Assembly: GCF_002895485.1 (NCBI RefSeq)
Contig: NZ_AZRK01000024.1
Coordinates: 1 to 64,000 of the forward strand
DNA length: 64,000 bases
Source of the DNA: Petrotoga sp. 9PWA.NaAc.5.4
GTDB lineage: Bacteria; Thermotogota; Thermotogae; Petrotogales; Petrotogaceae
Direction of reading: 5' to 3'
Shown here: positions 17,461 to 28,705 of the stretch, one piece after another
Numbering within the stretch: the first letter of the stretch is position 1
How the letters are laid out: each line of letters opens with the position of its first letter
Made by a program: the position numbers and the translations under genes
Notes under the pieces: generated by a model
The model's database searches: none
Seen by the model: the letters and a program-made list of their open reading frames with translations, nothing else
What the model was told of the DNA's origin: nothing

Positions 17461-18007
17461 ACCACCCTATCATACAAACTGTACTTTTGCGAGGGAGCAT
17501 AATCCCTGTAGTTTTATTTACAGTTACAATATCCGTTTTAAGTAAACTGTTTATTATATCCCAATTTTTTCTAATATCTATATCAGAATAACCTGGAGAA
17601 AAGCGCAAAGTTCCTTTCCCATATCGCGCTCTCAATTTTTTATCAAAAGAATCATTAAGAGCTTCTATAGCTTCTGAACCCCATGCATCCATAAGCATAG
17701 AAGTGAGAAGATTAGAATTTGAAATGTATTTATCTATTTCTTCACCTAAGCTTGAAACAAAAAACGTTATACTTTTAACTCCTTTAAAGCTTTTTGGAAT
17801 CAAATCTTTTTCCATTTGGTCTATTCTAAAGGTATCATATATTAACTTAGGCTTTGATAACTTTAGCCCAATTTCATAAACCATGTTTATTTCTTCTTTA
17901 ACTCTTTCATTTATGGATAATTGTGTTCCTTTAAACCCAGCTCTGAATAAATAATATCGTTTCTGCGGCATAATCTCATAGGTTTCTGGTAAATATAGAT
18001 CAGACAT
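17450..18007 (-). CDS. Stand-alone methionine synthase reactivation domain protein
   Basis: A 185-residue protein matching the vitamin B12-dependent methionine synthase activation domain. Recognisable parts are AFRAGFKGTQ-like RAGFKG near residue 24, a region around DAWGSEAIEALND, and RFSPGYSDIDI near residue 137, the equivalent of the R-x-S-x-G-Y SAM-binding motif. It would bind AdoMet and re-methylate oxidised cobalamin on MetH. It overlaps metH by 11 bp, so the two should be made together. Splitting this domain into its own gene is known in Thermotoga. Confidence 0.88.
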   Translation of the reverse strand: MSDLYLPETYEIMPQKRYYLFRAGFKGTQLSINERVKEEINMVYEIGLKLSKPKLIYDTFRIDQMEKDLIPKSFKGVKSITFFVSSLGEEIDKYISNSNLLTSMLMDAWGSEAIEALNDSFDKKLRARYGKGTLRFSPGYSDIDIRKNWDIINSLLKTDIVTVNKTTGIMLPRKSTVCMIGWYDE

Positions 18008-18031
18008 ATTTATACCTCTTTTTTAATTTTA

Positions 18032-18835
18032 TCAATTCTCAAGAAAATCCGATAACTCACCTAAATGCTTCGCAACTAAGTCAGGTTTTATAGGAGAATT
18101 ATTTAAATCTTCCAATTTTGCTTCTCCAGTTAAAACTAAAGCCGTAAGAGTTTTTGCCCTAATACCTATTAATATATCAGTGTAAAGCCTATCACCTACC
18201 ATACAAGTCTCATACGGAAAAACTTTGAAACTGTCCATAATCATTTCTAATATTTTAGGTTCAGGTTTCCCAAATACAATGTCAGGTTCTTTATTACAAG
18301 CCTTTGAAATAGAGCTTGCTATTGCCGCAGTATCTGGAATAGGTCCATCTTCGCTGGGGCAATTCAAATCAGGATTTGTTGCGACGAAAAGAGCTCCCTT
18401 ACTTACAAAAATAGAGGCTTTTGCAAGTTTTTCATAAGTCAACGTCTTATCAAAAGTTACAACAACAATTTGAGGAGATTCTTCTACAATTTCATGCCCA
18501 AATCTTTTATATTCTTCGATGATAGAAGGTGTTCCAACCAAATAAATCTTTTTTGCTCCAAATTCATTTTTTAAATACTCTGCTGTAGCAATCCCAGCTG
18601 TATATATTTCATTTTCTGTAATAGGATATCCTAATGAATCAAATTCTTCTAAATACTCTTTTTTAGATTTGTTCGAATTATTGGTTAAAAATACAAGTTT
18701 TTTATTGTGTTTTTTCAAAAGATTTGAAAATCTTTGAGCCCCCTCAACAAGTTTTTTACTGACATAAAATGTGCCATCTATATCTAAAACAAATAATTTT
18801 ACTTTCTTTAGGCTTTTTATTTTGCCTTTGTCCAT
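18032..18835 (-). CDS. NagD-like HAD-superfamily phosphatase
   Basis: A 267-residue HAD hydrolase of the type IIA (NagD / p-nitrophenylphosphatase) group. Motif I is VLDIDGT (Asp18, Asp20), motif II FLTNNS, and motif IV MVGDRLYTDI; a Lys in FGKPEP supplies motif III. It should dephosphorylate small phosphate esters in the cytoplasm; the true substrate is unknown. The ATG has AAGGAG 10 nt upstream. It precedes the metH reactivation gene by 24 nt on the same strand and is probably its operon leader, though no link in function is evident. Confidence 0.87.
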   Translation of the reverse strand: MDKGKIKSLKKVKLFVLDIDGTFYVSKKLVEGAQRFSNLLKKHNKKLVFLTNNSNKSKKEYLEEFDSLGYPITENEIYTAGIATAEYLKNEFGAKKIYLVGTPSIIEEYKRFGHEIVEESPQIVVVTFDKTLTYEKLAKASIFVSKGALFVATNPDLNCPSEDGPIPDTAAIASSISKACNKEPDIVFGKPEPKILEMIMDSFKVFPYETCMVGDRLYTDILIGIRAKTLTALVLTGEAKLEDLNNSPIKPDLVAKHLGELSDFLEN

Positions 18836-18862
18836 ATATAAAAATCTCCTTATTTCTTATTT

Positions 18863-18937
18863 TATTACTTTCTCTAAAAATTTAAAACTTAAGTTTTGTC
18901 AACATGATGGTTTAAAATTTTTTCAAAAATACCTTCC
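18863..18937 (-). repeat. MITE-like element, copy 5, gene-facing end only
   Basis: About 75 bp matching the gene-facing end of the family in reverse orientation (TATTACTTTCTCTAAAAATT, then AAACTTAAGTTTTGTCAA and TTTTTTCAAAAATACCTTCC). The rest is lost. The end lies 27 nt before the phosphatase ATG. From here to 19172 I see only AT-rich sequence without other clear signals. Confidence 0.55.
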
Positions 18938-19172
18938 CAATCACACACACCAAATTTTGCAATCTCATTCAATTACGCAAAGGTGCTTAATTTATTTTTC
19001 TATATTTTACCATATATTTTATTTAATGTCGTTCTTTTTATTTAACATACAATTAATAATTAGAATTGCTAATTTTATTTTGAAGTTTTACAATATTTTT
19101 TGGAATATTACTCTAATATCTAAGCTGCTTTGTTAAATCAATTTTTATAAAGTGAAAAGGAGATGATAAATT

Positions 19173-20600
19173 ATGAAAAAAGACAATATTACTCAAAATA
19201 ACGACTTTTTAGGAAAAGAAAGTCTTGGAAAACTTATGTTTAAACTCACCTTACCCGCAGTTACAGCACAGGTTATAAATATGTTTTATTTTATAGTTGA
19301 CAGAATTTATATAGGTCATATTCCAAATATTGGTGCATTAGCTTTAACAGGTGTAGGAATCACAACTCCGTTGATACTTGCTATATCAGCATTTGCAGCT
19401 TTAGTTTTCATGGGAGGAGCTCCTCGGGCTTCTATAAAAATGGGGGAAGGTGATTACAAGACAGCGGAAAAAATTATGGGCAATTCATATGTACTATTGA
19501 TAATCATTTCATTAATTTTAACTACTTTTACCTTAATTTTTGGAAAAAATATGTTGTATATCTTTGGAGCGAGTGAAAATACTATTGAGTATGCCTTTTC
19601 TTATATGCAAATATATGCCTTAGGCACAATTTTTGTTCAATTGACTCTTGGCATGAATGCGTTTATTACAGCTCAAGGTTTTGCAAAAACTGGTATGTAT
19701 ACAATACTAATAGGTGCTGTACTCAATATTATTTTAGATCCTTTGTTTATCTATGCGTTTGAATTAGGAGTAAGGGGAGCAGCTATTGCTACAGTTATTT
19801 CACAAGCATGTGCTGCAACGTGGGTAATAACTTTTCTTAAAAGCAAAAGAAGCATTTTGCATCTTAAAAAGGAAAATTATAAATTAGAAAAAAATATCAT
19901 TCTTTCTATATTAGCGTTAGGGTCTGCTCCTTTTATTATGCAGCTTACAGAAAGTATTTTATATGTAAGTTTCAATTCAAGCCTTCTCAAATATGGTGGA
20001 GACATAGCTGTAGGAGCAATGACAATACTATCTTCTCTGATGCAATTTACGATGTTACCACTTATGGGATTTACCCAAGGAGCTCAACCTATAATAAGTT
20101 ATAATTTTGGTGCAAAAAATGCTGATCGTGTGAAAGGCGCATTCAAACTATTATTAAAAATTAGTGTAATATACTCAACGATTTTATGGACTTTGATTAT
20201 GCTATTTCCTCATGTGTTTGTAGGAATGTTTACCAACGACACTGCCCTAAGAGAATTTTCAGTATGGGCAATTCACATTTATATGGCTGTTTCTATACTT
20301 TTAGGAATACAAGTAGCTTGTCAACAAACTTTCATCGCTATTGGAAATGCTAAAACCTCATTGTTTTTAGCATTATTACGTAAAGTAATATTGTTAATAC
20401 CTCTAATATACATATTACCGATATTTTTTGAAAATAAGGTAATGGCAGTATATTTAGCTGAGCCCGTATCAGATACAGTAGCCGTCATAGTTACAGTCTC
20501 ATTGTTCACAATACAGTTCAGAAAAGCGTTAAAAGAATTGAGGGAATCAGAAAATCTTCCTGAAAAGTTTGAAAAGAAATATCAACAGCAAGAATCTTAA
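19173..20600 (+). CDS. MATE family multidrug/metabolite exporter
   Basis: A 475-residue polytopic membrane protein of the MATE group, which exports cationic compounds using Na+ or H+ gradients. It shows the paired MATE repeat: LPAVTAQVINMFYFIVDRIYIGH at the start, then LGSAPFIMQLTESILYVSFN and GFTQGAQPIISYNFGAKN in the second half. Twelve membrane spans are expected. The nearest family looks like MepA/DinF-type exporters. The ATG follows AAAGGAGATG. It is a single-gene unit with its own terminator. Substrate unknown. Confidence 0.88.
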   Translation: MKKDNITQNNDFLGKESLGKLMFKLTLPAVTAQVINMFYFIVDRIYIGHIPNIGALALTGVGITTPLILAISAFAALVFMGGAPRASIKMGEGDYKTAEKIMGNSYVLLIIISLILTTFTLIFGKNMLYIFGASENTIEYAFSYMQIYALGTIFVQLTLGMNAFITAQGFAKTGMYTILIGAVLNIILDPLFIYAFELGVRGAAIATVISQACAATWVITFLKSKRSILHLKKENYKLEKNIILSILALGSAPFIMQLTESILYVSFNSSLLKYGGDIAVGAMTILSSLMQFTMLPLMGFTQGAQPIISYNFGAKNADRVKGAFKLLLKISVIYSTILWTLIMLFPHVFVGMFTNDTALREFSVWAIHIYMAVSILLGIQVACQQTFIAIGNAKTSLFLALLRKVILLIPLIYILPIFFENKVMAVYLAEPVSDTVAVIVTVSLFTIQFRKALKELRESENLPEKFEKKYQQQES

Positions 20601-20631
20601 TAAGGAATTAAAATTTAATAAAGATCTAACT

Positions 20632-20659
20632 AAAATCCTCTTTTTTAAGAGGATTTTTT
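20632..20659 (+). terminator. Terminator after the MATE gene
   Basis: AAAATCCTC (20632-20640) and GAGGATTTTTT (20649-20659) form a 9-bp hairpin followed by a U-run, 31 bp after the stop codon. Confidence 0.85.
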
Positions 20660-20760
20660 ATTTATTTTTTACCATGAAATATTTTTCATGAAATTTTTTT
20701 CATATCAGTTTTAATTGCTTCTATTCTCCTCTCATTGCCTCTAATCTTTTCTAATCGGTT

Positions 20761-20790
20761 TTGACTTTTAAGGTATATTTAATTTATAAT
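20761..20790 (+). promoter_or_regulatory. Promoter of the amino-acid fermentation operon
   Basis: TTGACT (20761-20766) and a perfect TATAAT (20785-20790) with an 18-bp spacer. It is the best promoter upstream of the transaminase, and lies ahead of the small repeat copy at 20825-20915, which would therefore be in the 5' UTR. Confidence 0.65.
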
Positions 20791-20824
20791 TAAAATGGGG
20801 TTATAAAAAAGGAATAATCTCTCA

Positions 20825-20915
20825 CTGAGACTTTAGAAACAAGAATTTTCTCTTGAACAATGTCCTGAATTTAAATATCGATAAAGCTTAAGTTTTAAAA
20901 TTTCTAAAGATAATA
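20825..20915 (+). mobile_element. MITE-like element, copy 6, internally deleted (upstream of the transaminase)
   Basis: A 91-bp derivative retaining both ends: ACTTTAGAAAC on the left and AAGCTTAAGTTTTAAAATTT followed by CTAAAGATAATA on the right. Forward orientation, 32 nt before the ATG. No convincing target duplication remains. Confidence 0.6.
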
Positions 20916-20947
20916 TGTATTTTTTACAAAAAAGGAGGAAAGGCGAT

Positions 20948-22171
20948 ATGGAATTTGAAAATAAATTTTCTAAGGTTACAAAGAGTATGAAATCTAATAT
21001 TATTAGAGAATTGTTAAAAGATGCTGCCAACCCAAACATAATATCTTTTGGGGGAGGTGTGCCAGATCCAGAAACATTTCCAAGAAACGAATTAGCTGAA
21101 ATTTCTTTGAAAGTTTTAAAAGATGAATATAAATTTACTCTTCAATATGCTACAACTGAAGGAGATAATGAATTAAAAAAACAGTACATAAAATTACTCG
21201 AAAAACACGAACATATTGATTGGCTAAATTACGACAATATGCTTATTACTGTAGGATCTCAACAAGCTTTACATTTAATCAGCATGGTACTGCTTGACGA
21301 AGAATCTTATTGTGCGGTAGGAAAACCTGTATACTTAGGAGCAGCTAATGCTTTCAAACAAAGTTTTCCGAAGTTTTTAGAAATTCCTATAAAAGAAGAT
21401 GGAATGGATTTAGAATTTTTTGAAGCAAAATTAAAAGAACTTAAAAATAAACATGAAATTGAAAAATTAAAATTCGTATATGTCGTTCCTAATTTTCAAA
21501 ATCCTACAGGTGTAACAATGTCCTTAGAAAAAAGAAAAAAGTTATCTGAATTATCTAAAGAATATAACTTTTTGATAGTTGAAGATGATCCTTACGGATA
21601 TTTAAGGTTTGAAGGAGAAAAATTACCGAATATTTATTCTATGAATCCTGAAAGAACGCTCTTATTGAATACATTTTCAAAAATATTATCTCCAGGGTTG
21701 AGAATAGGAATAATTATTGGCCCAAAAGAATTGATAAGACAATTTACTATAGCTAAGCAAAGTGCAGATTTATGTTGTCCTTCTTTAACGCAAAGAATAG
21801 CGGCAAGATATTTAGAAAATCACGACATTATTAAAGAATTAGAACCATCTTTAAAGTTATATAAGTCAAAAAAAGATACGATGTTAGAAGCTTTAAAAGT
21901 TGAGTTCGAAAACACATCAAAAGTAAGTTGGACAAAACCTGAAGGAGGATTATTCATTTGGCTTACTTTTGATGAATCTACAAACACGATGGAAATGTTT
22001 GAAATAGCTAGAAAAAAAGGTGTTTTGTATGTTCCAGGAGAATCTTTCTATGTAAACGAAATAGAGAAGAATCATATGAGGTTGTCATTTTGTTTGCCTT
22101 CCCATGATGAAATAAAAGAAGGAATCAGAAGGTTAAGGTCAGTTGTTGAAGATTATAAAAAAGTTAAATAA
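20948..22171 (+). CDS. PLP-dependent aminotransferase (class I/II, LysN-like)
   Basis: A 407-residue fold-type I aminotransferase. The PLP lysine is Lys245 in NTFSKILSPGLRIG; SFGGGVPDPETFP at the N terminus and YVVPNFQNPTGVTMS are typical of the 2-aminoadipate/aromatic/branched-chain subgroup. Heading an operon with butyrate kinases, phosphotransbutyrylase and an OFOR, it probably deaminates branched-chain or aromatic amino acids to 2-oxoacids. The ATG at 20948 has AAAGGAGG about 9 nt upstream; an in-frame upstream ATG (20915) precedes that SD. Specificity is inferred from context. Confidence 0.88.
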   Translation: MEFENKFSKVTKSMKSNIIRELLKDAANPNIISFGGGVPDPETFPRNELAEISLKVLKDEYKFTLQYATTEGDNELKKQYIKLLEKHEHIDWLNYDNMLITVGSQQALHLISMVLLDEESYCAVGKPVYLGAANAFKQSFPKFLEIPIKEDGMDLEFFEAKLKELKNKHEIEKLKFVYVVPNFQNPTGVTMSLEKRKKLSELSKEYNFLIVEDDPYGYLRFEGEKLPNIYSMNPERTLLLNTFSKILSPGLRIGIIIGPKELIRQFTIAKQSADLCCPSLTQRIAARYLENHDIIKELEPSLKLYKSKKDTMLEALKVEFENTSKVSWTKPEGGLFIWLTFDESTNTMEMFEIARKKGVLYVPGESFYVNEIEKNHMRLSFCLPSHDEIKEGIRRLRSVVEDYKKVK

Positions 22172-22185
22172 CAGGGGGATTTTCC

Positions 22186-23270
22186 ATGAAAAGAATTTTG
22201 GTAATAAATCCAGGATCAACCTCAACAAAAGTTGCTATTTTTGAAGATGAAAAATCTATCGTTGAAGAAACTATAGAACATAATATATACGAAATAGAAA
22301 GATGCGAAAAGATAATGGATCAATTACCTTTTCGAAAAAAAGCTATTTTAAATTTTTTGAAAAAACATAATATTTCTATCGATGAATTAAACGCAATTGC
22401 AGCACGTGGAGGAATACTTCCCCCTTTGAAAAGTGGAACATATTTGGTAAATGAAAGTATGGTTGAATATTTAAAAAATCATTCAAAATTAGAACATGCT
22501 TCTAATTTAGCTGCAGTAATAGCTTATGAACTTTCAGCAAACAGTTTAAATAAACCTCCTGTATATATAACAGATCCTATCTCAGTAGATGAATTTATTC
22601 CAGAATCAAGAATTTCTGGCATACCAAATCTTGAAAGAAATAGTTTATTTCACGCTTTAAATATGAAAATGGTTGCAAGATTTGCAGCAAAAGAACTAAA
22701 CAAGAATTATTACGACTGTAATTTTGTTATTACACATTTAGGTGGTGGAATTTCTGTAGGAGCTCAAAGAAAAGGCATGATGATAGATGTTAACAATGCA
22801 AGCGATGAAGGCCCTTTTAGTGCCCAAAGAAGTGGTGAATTGCCAATGGGAGATCTTTTAAAATGGATTTTTAAAAACAAAGAGCAGTTTTCTAAAAATG
22901 CAATGAAGGCAAGATATGTTGGAAAAGGTGGTTTATTCGCATATCTTGGAACAAGTAGTTTAAGAGATGCTTTATTACAAGCTGAACATGATAATTATAC
23001 TAAATTAATTGTAGAAGCTATGGCCTATCAAATTTCAAAAGAAATAGGTGCAATGGCAGCAATTTTAGGAGGAAATATTGATGCAATAATAATTACAGGA
23101 GGCATGGCTCAAAGCAATTATTTTGTAGATATGATCAAAAAAAGAATATTTAAACTCGGACTTATTATGGTTTATCCTGGCGCTTACGAAATGCAAGGAC
23201 TTGCTAATGGAGCTTTAAGAATTTTAAACAATGAAGAAAAAGTCTTGGAATGGGAGGGAGAAAAAATATT

Positions 23271-23274
<4 letters not shown>
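22186..23274 (+). CDS. buk: Butyrate (branched-chain fatty acid) kinase 1
   Basis: Acetate/butyrate-kinase fold enzyme of 362 residues that makes ATP from butyryl- or branched acyl-phosphate. The ASKHA phosphate-binding motif [15 protein letters not shown] lies at the N terminus; VITHLGGGISVGAQRKG and AIIITGGMAQS are the expected adenosine-binding and second phosphate motifs. The ATG has AGGGGGA about 8 nt upstream and follows the transaminase stop by 14 nt. It overlaps ptb by four bases. A second paralogue follows ptb, so the operon carries two kinases for one transferase. Confidence 0.93.
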
Positions 23275-25255
<1,981 letters not shown>

Positions 25256-25268
25256 AAGAGGTAACTAT

Positions 25269-25949
25269 ATGCTAAGAGATATCATGAAAAATTATAATGT
25301 ACATATTTTTATAGGAATGTTTGGTTCTGGAAAAACAGAAATTTCTTTAAATATGGCTTTAAAATTAAAAAAGGAGTACAAAAATGTTGCTATAGCTGAT
25401 ATCGATGTAATAAGTCCTTATTTTAGAGTAAGAGATAAAAAGGATGAATTAAATAACTTAAATATAAAAGTAATAACTCCTCCTGAAAAATATTTACATG
25501 CTGACGTGCCTATAATATCAAGAGAAGTTGGAGGATATATAGCAAATCCGGAATTTAAAACCGTCCTGGATGTTGGTGGAAACGAAGAAGGCGCGACTGT
25601 TTTAGGTTCGTTGAGAAACTTCCTTATTCAATCAAAAAATGCAGTCTATTTTGTTGTAAATACCCATAGACCCTTTACAGAAAATAAAGAAAATATTAAG
25701 AAGTATTTTTATATCTTAGAATCTCTTGTAAGAACTAAAATAGATTACCTTGTTATTAATTCAAACATTCAAAATGAAACTACTCCCGAAATTATCAAAG
25801 AAGGAGAAGATATTATTGAATCAGTTTCCAAAGAAATAAACGTTCCTATAGCATTCACCGCTGTTTCTGAAAAATTAGAAAAAATTGTAGATACCAAATT
25901 TGAAAAATTCGTAATAAAAAGATTTTTTGAAAATTATGGACTATTTTAA
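25269..25949 (+). CDS. P-loop ATPase of unknown function in the OFOR operon
   Basis: A 226-residue NTP-binding protein with Walker A GMFGSGKT at residues 16-23 and a GG-rich segment VLDVGGNEEGATVLG near residue 100 in place of a classic Walker B. The mix AIADIDVISPYFRVRD and FVVNTHRPF resembles MinD/SIMIBI-class ATPases. It sits between buk and the OFOR subunits and is tightly spaced with both, so a role in assembling or maturing the iron-sulfur oxidoreductase is plausible but unproven. The ATG has GAGGT 6 nt upstream; an alternative ATG lies five codons in. Confidence 0.6.
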   Translation: MLRDIMKNYNVHIFIGMFGSGKTEISLNMALKLKKEYKNVAIADIDVISPYFRVRDKKDELNNLNIKVITPPEKYLHADVPIISREVGGYIANPEFKTVLDVGGNEEGATVLGSLRNFLIQSKNAVYFVVNTHRPFTENKENIKKYFYILESLVRTKIDYLVINSNIQNETTPEIIKEGEDIIESVSKEINVPIAFTAVSEKLEKIVDTKFEKFVIKRFFENYGLF

Positions 25950-25989
25950 TAGGAAACTCCATGAATTTATGAAGAATGGAGGTAGCATC

Positions 25990-26223
25990 ATGAGCGAACG
26001 AAGGTTTCTTATTGAAATCAACGAAGAAAGATGCAAAGGTTGCGGATTATGTATCGAAGTATGTCCAAAAAATGTTCTTGAATCTTCGAAAAAATTTAAT
26101 AGTAAAGGATACCATCCAAGTACCGTTAAAAATATAGAAAGTTGCATAGGATGTGGTTTTTGTTATCAAATGTGTCCTGATGTATGTATTACCGTAAAAG
26201 TTTTAGAAAAAGCACGAAGTTAA
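25990..26223 (+). CDS. 2-oxoacid:ferredoxin oxidoreductase, delta (ferredoxin-like) subunit
   Basis: A 77-residue two-[4Fe-4S] ferredoxin with CKGCGLCIEVCPK and CIGCGFCYQMCPD. It passes electrons from the TPP-containing catalytic subunits to free ferredoxin. The ATG at 25990 is set by GGAGGT at 25978-25983, 6 nt upstream; longer in-frame ATGs upstream overlap the P-loop gene. It is followed at once by the alpha subunit. Confidence 0.9.
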   Translation: MSERRFLIEINEERCKGCGLCIEVCPKNVLESSKKFNSKGYHPSTVKNIESCIGCGFCYQMCPDVCITVKVLEKARS

Positions 26224-26236
26224 GGAGTTGATAATA

Positions 26237-27301
26237 ATGGAAAAAACTGAAAAGATTTTAGTTAAAGGCACTGAGGCAATAGCTGAAGCCGCTATAAGAG
26301 CCGGATGCAGACTTTACTTCGGATATCCTATTACTCCTCAAAGTGAATTAACAGAATATATGGCAAGAAGACTTCCAGAAGTAAATGGAACTTTTTTACA
26401 AGCTGAAAGTGAGGTTGCTGTTGTCAACATGATTTATGGAGCTGCAAGTACAGGAAAAAGAGTAATGACTTCAACTTCTTCTCCAGGATTTTCTTTGATG
26501 CAAGAAGGTATCTCATATATAGCTGGTGCTGAATTACCTTGTGTCTTTGTAAATGTTGTTCGCGGTGGACCAGGTTTAGGAGATATACAACCTGCGCAAT
26601 CGGATTATTTTCAAGCAACTAAAGGTGGAGGCCATGGAGATTACAAACTTGTTGTTCTTAGTCCAGAATCTCTCCAAGAAGCCGTTGAATTAACCTCTCA
26701 TGCTTTTGATGTTGCCGATAAATATAGAATTCCTGTTTTAATATTGACAGACGGTTTATTAGGACAAATGATGGAGCCAGTATCTTTCCCGGATTTTAGA
26801 AATTTAGATGATTTGAACGATCATTCCAGTTGGGCGTTAATTGGAACAAACAATGAAAGAGCCCCACATAGGGTATCTTCTTTCGATTTAGATCCTGTAA
26901 ATTTAGAAAAAATGAATTTAAATCGTCATCAAAAATATAAAAAGATAACAGAAAGTGAGAAACTATATGAAGAGTACAAATTAAATGATGCAGAAATAGT
27001 AATAGTAGCATACGGTACTATGGGAAGAATAGTAAAATCCGTCGCTGATAAGGCAAGAGAAAAAGGGGTTAAAGCAGGTGTTTTCAGACCAATAAGTTTG
27101 TGGCCTTTTCCTTATGAAGAACTTGAAAAATGGAGTAAAACAGCGAAGTTATTTTTTGCAGTTGAAATGAGTTCTGGTCAAATGATTGAGGATGTTAAAC
27201 TGTCAATAAATGGTAAAAGACCTGTTGAATTTTATGGAAGGATGGGTGGAATCGTCCCTACACCAGGAGAAATCCTGGCTAAACTAATGGAGTTAATTTA
27301 A
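26237..27301 (+). CDS. 2-oxoacid:ferredoxin oxidoreductase, alpha subunit
   Basis: A 354-residue pyrimidine-binding alpha subunit (KorA/VorA class). GYPITPQSEL at the N terminus, the segment GGPGLGDIQPAQSDYFQATKG that shapes the active site, and a C-terminal transketolase-like domain (VAYGTMGRIVKS, GVFRPISLWPFP) are present. With the other three subunits it oxidises a 2-oxoacid to acyl-CoA and reduces ferredoxin. ATG 26237 has AAGGAG 9 nt upstream. With ptb-buk next door, branched-chain or aryl 2-oxoacids are the likely substrates. Confidence 0.92.
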   Translation: MEKTEKILVKGTEAIAEAAIRAGCRLYFGYPITPQSELTEYMARRLPEVNGTFLQAESEVAVVNMIYGAASTGKRVMTSTSSPGFSLMQEGISYIAGAELPCVFVNVVRGGPGLGDIQPAQSDYFQATKGGGHGDYKLVVLSPESLQEAVELTSHAFDVADKYRIPVLILTDGLLGQMMEPVSFPDFRNLDDLNDHSSWALIGTNNERAPHRVSSFDLDPVNLEKMNLNRHQKYKKITESEKLYEEYKLNDAEIVIVAYGTMGRIVKSVADKAREKGVKAGVFRPISLWPFPYEELEKWSKTAKLFFAVEMSSGQMIEDVKLSINGKRPVEFYGRMGGIVPTPGEILAKLMELI

Positions 27302-27318
27302 CTAAGGGTGGTGAAAAA

Positions 27319-28068
27319 ATGTCTACTTATACCGAAAGATTTAAAACACCAGTTTCTTTAAGTGAAAAAGAATTTACTTATTGTCCAGGATGTCATCACG
27401 GAATCGCTCATAGATTAATTGCTGAAGTAATAGATGAATTAAATATTCAAGGAAAAACTATCATGGTTGCACCAGTAGGTTGTTCGGTTTTTGCTTACGA
27501 CTTTTTTGATGTTGATGGGACAGTTGCGGCACATGGAAGAGCTCCTGCTGTTGCAACTGGAATAAAAAGGGCGAGACCACAAAATATTGTTTTCACTTAT
27601 CAAGGAGACGGTGACTTAGCTGCTATTGGCACAGCTGAAATAATTCATGCAGCAAACCGAGGTGAAAAAATAACTACAATTTTTATAAACAATGCCATAT
27701 ACGGAATGACTGGTGGACAAATGGCTCCAACTACGCTACTTGGTATGAAAACTACTACAACTCCGTATGGAAGAGACGAAACAAAAGACGGTTACCCGAT
27801 TAGAGTTTCAGAGGTCTTAAAAGAATTAAGAGGTGTGGCTTTTTTGGCCAGGACAAAAGTAACTACGCCTCAAGATGTCCTTAAAACAAAAAAATATATT
27901 AAGAAAGCATTTCAAGCACAAATTAATAATATTGGTTTTGGGTTAGTTGAAATATTATCGACATGTCCGACTAATTGGGGATTAACCCCTATTGAATCGA
28001 TGAAATGGTTAGAGGAAAATATGGTTAAAGAATACCCATTAGGTGTATTCATTGACAAAGTCGGATAA
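27319..28068 (+). CDS. 2-oxoacid:ferredoxin oxidoreductase, beta (TPP-binding) subunit
   Basis: A 249-residue thiamine diphosphate-binding subunit. The N-terminal YCPGCHHG motif, the TPP/Mg motif GDGDLAAIGTAEIIHAANRG...INNAIYGMTGGQMAPTT, and WGLTPIESMKWLEENM at the C terminus are typical. It lacks its own cluster domain, consistent with the separate ferredoxin subunit. SD GGGTGG lies before the ATG, 17 nt after the alpha gene. Confidence 0.93.
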   Translation: MSTYTERFKTPVSLSEKEFTYCPGCHHGIAHRLIAEVIDELNIQGKTIMVAPVGCSVFAYDFFDVDGTVAAHGRAPAVATGIKRARPQNIVFTYQGDGDLAAIGTAEIIHAANRGEKITTIFINNAIYGMTGGQMAPTTLLGMKTTTTPYGRDETKDGYPIRVSEVLKELRGVAFLARTKVTTPQDVLKTKKYIKKAFQAQINNIGFGLVEILSTCPTNWGLTPIESMKWLEENMVKEYPLGVFIDKVG

Positions 28069-28126
28069 ATAATTTCTTTTTTATATGAGTTTTTCCAAAA
28101 TAAAAAATAATTTGGAGGTGTTTAAT

Positions 28127-28669
28127 ATGTGTTATCACGGTTTGATAGCAGCTGGATTTGGAGGTCAAGGAGTTATGCTTTTTGGTCAGATATTATCTTT
28201 AGCTGCAATGATTGATGGAAAATATACAACGTGGCTCCCTTCTTATGGCCCTGAAATGAGGGGTGGAACGGCAAACTGTACAGTCATAATTTCTGATGAA
28301 TATATAGCTTCTCCCGTATTAGATGAACCCACAGAAGTCGTTGCCTTTAATATACCATCTATGCTTAAATTTGAAAAAAATTTAAAAGAAGAAGGATTAC
28401 TATTTATTAATTCATCAGTTATAGATAGAAAACCATCGAGAAAAGATATTCACGTTATTAAAATCCCTGCAAGCGAAATAGCCGATGAAATAGGAAACCC
28501 CAAAATTCTAAACATGGTAATGTTAGGCGCTTACTTAAAAGCAACAGAAGCTGTTTCTCATGATTCTATAAAAGAAGCTTTAGAAAGAAAATTAATCGGT
28601 AAGAAAAAAGATCTTTTAAAACTTAACTTAAAAGCTATAGAAGCTGGAATGAGAGAAGTAGTAAAATAA
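28127..28669 (+). CDS. 2-oxoacid:ferredoxin oxidoreductase, gamma subunit
   Basis: A 180-residue gamma subunit starting MCYHGLIAAGFGGQGVMLFGQ, with SYGPEMRGGTANCTVIISDE, the standard CoA-binding-side motifs of OFOR gamma chains. The ATG at 28127 has GGAGG 8 nt upstream; an in-frame ATG at 28085 lies before the SD. It completes the delta-alpha-beta-gamma set and ends the operon; a strong terminator follows directly. Confidence 0.92.
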   Translation: MCYHGLIAAGFGGQGVMLFGQILSLAAMIDGKYTTWLPSYGPEMRGGTANCTVIISDEYIASPVLDEPTEVVAFNIPSMLKFEKNLKEEGLLFINSSVIDRKPSRKDIHVIKIPASEIADEIGNPKILNMVMLGAYLKATEAVSHDSIKEALERKLIGKKKDLLKLNLKAIEAGMREVVK

Positions 28670-28670
28670 A

Positions 28671-28698
28671 AAATGCTGGTTTTACCCAGCATTTTTTA
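28671..28698 (+). terminator. Terminator of the fermentation operon
   Basis: AAATGCTGG (28671-28679) pairs with CCAGCATTT (28686-28694) and is followed by a U-run, directly after the gamma subunit stop and just before the convergent tRNA gene. Confidence 0.9.
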
Positions 28699-28705
28699 TT
28701 TTAAT

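Noticed and set aside
19141-19172. A possible element end (TTTTTATAAAGTGAAAA) before the MATE gene
   Set aside because: It resembles the gene-facing end but lies only about 15 nt from the start and has no other element sequence beside it; too short to count.
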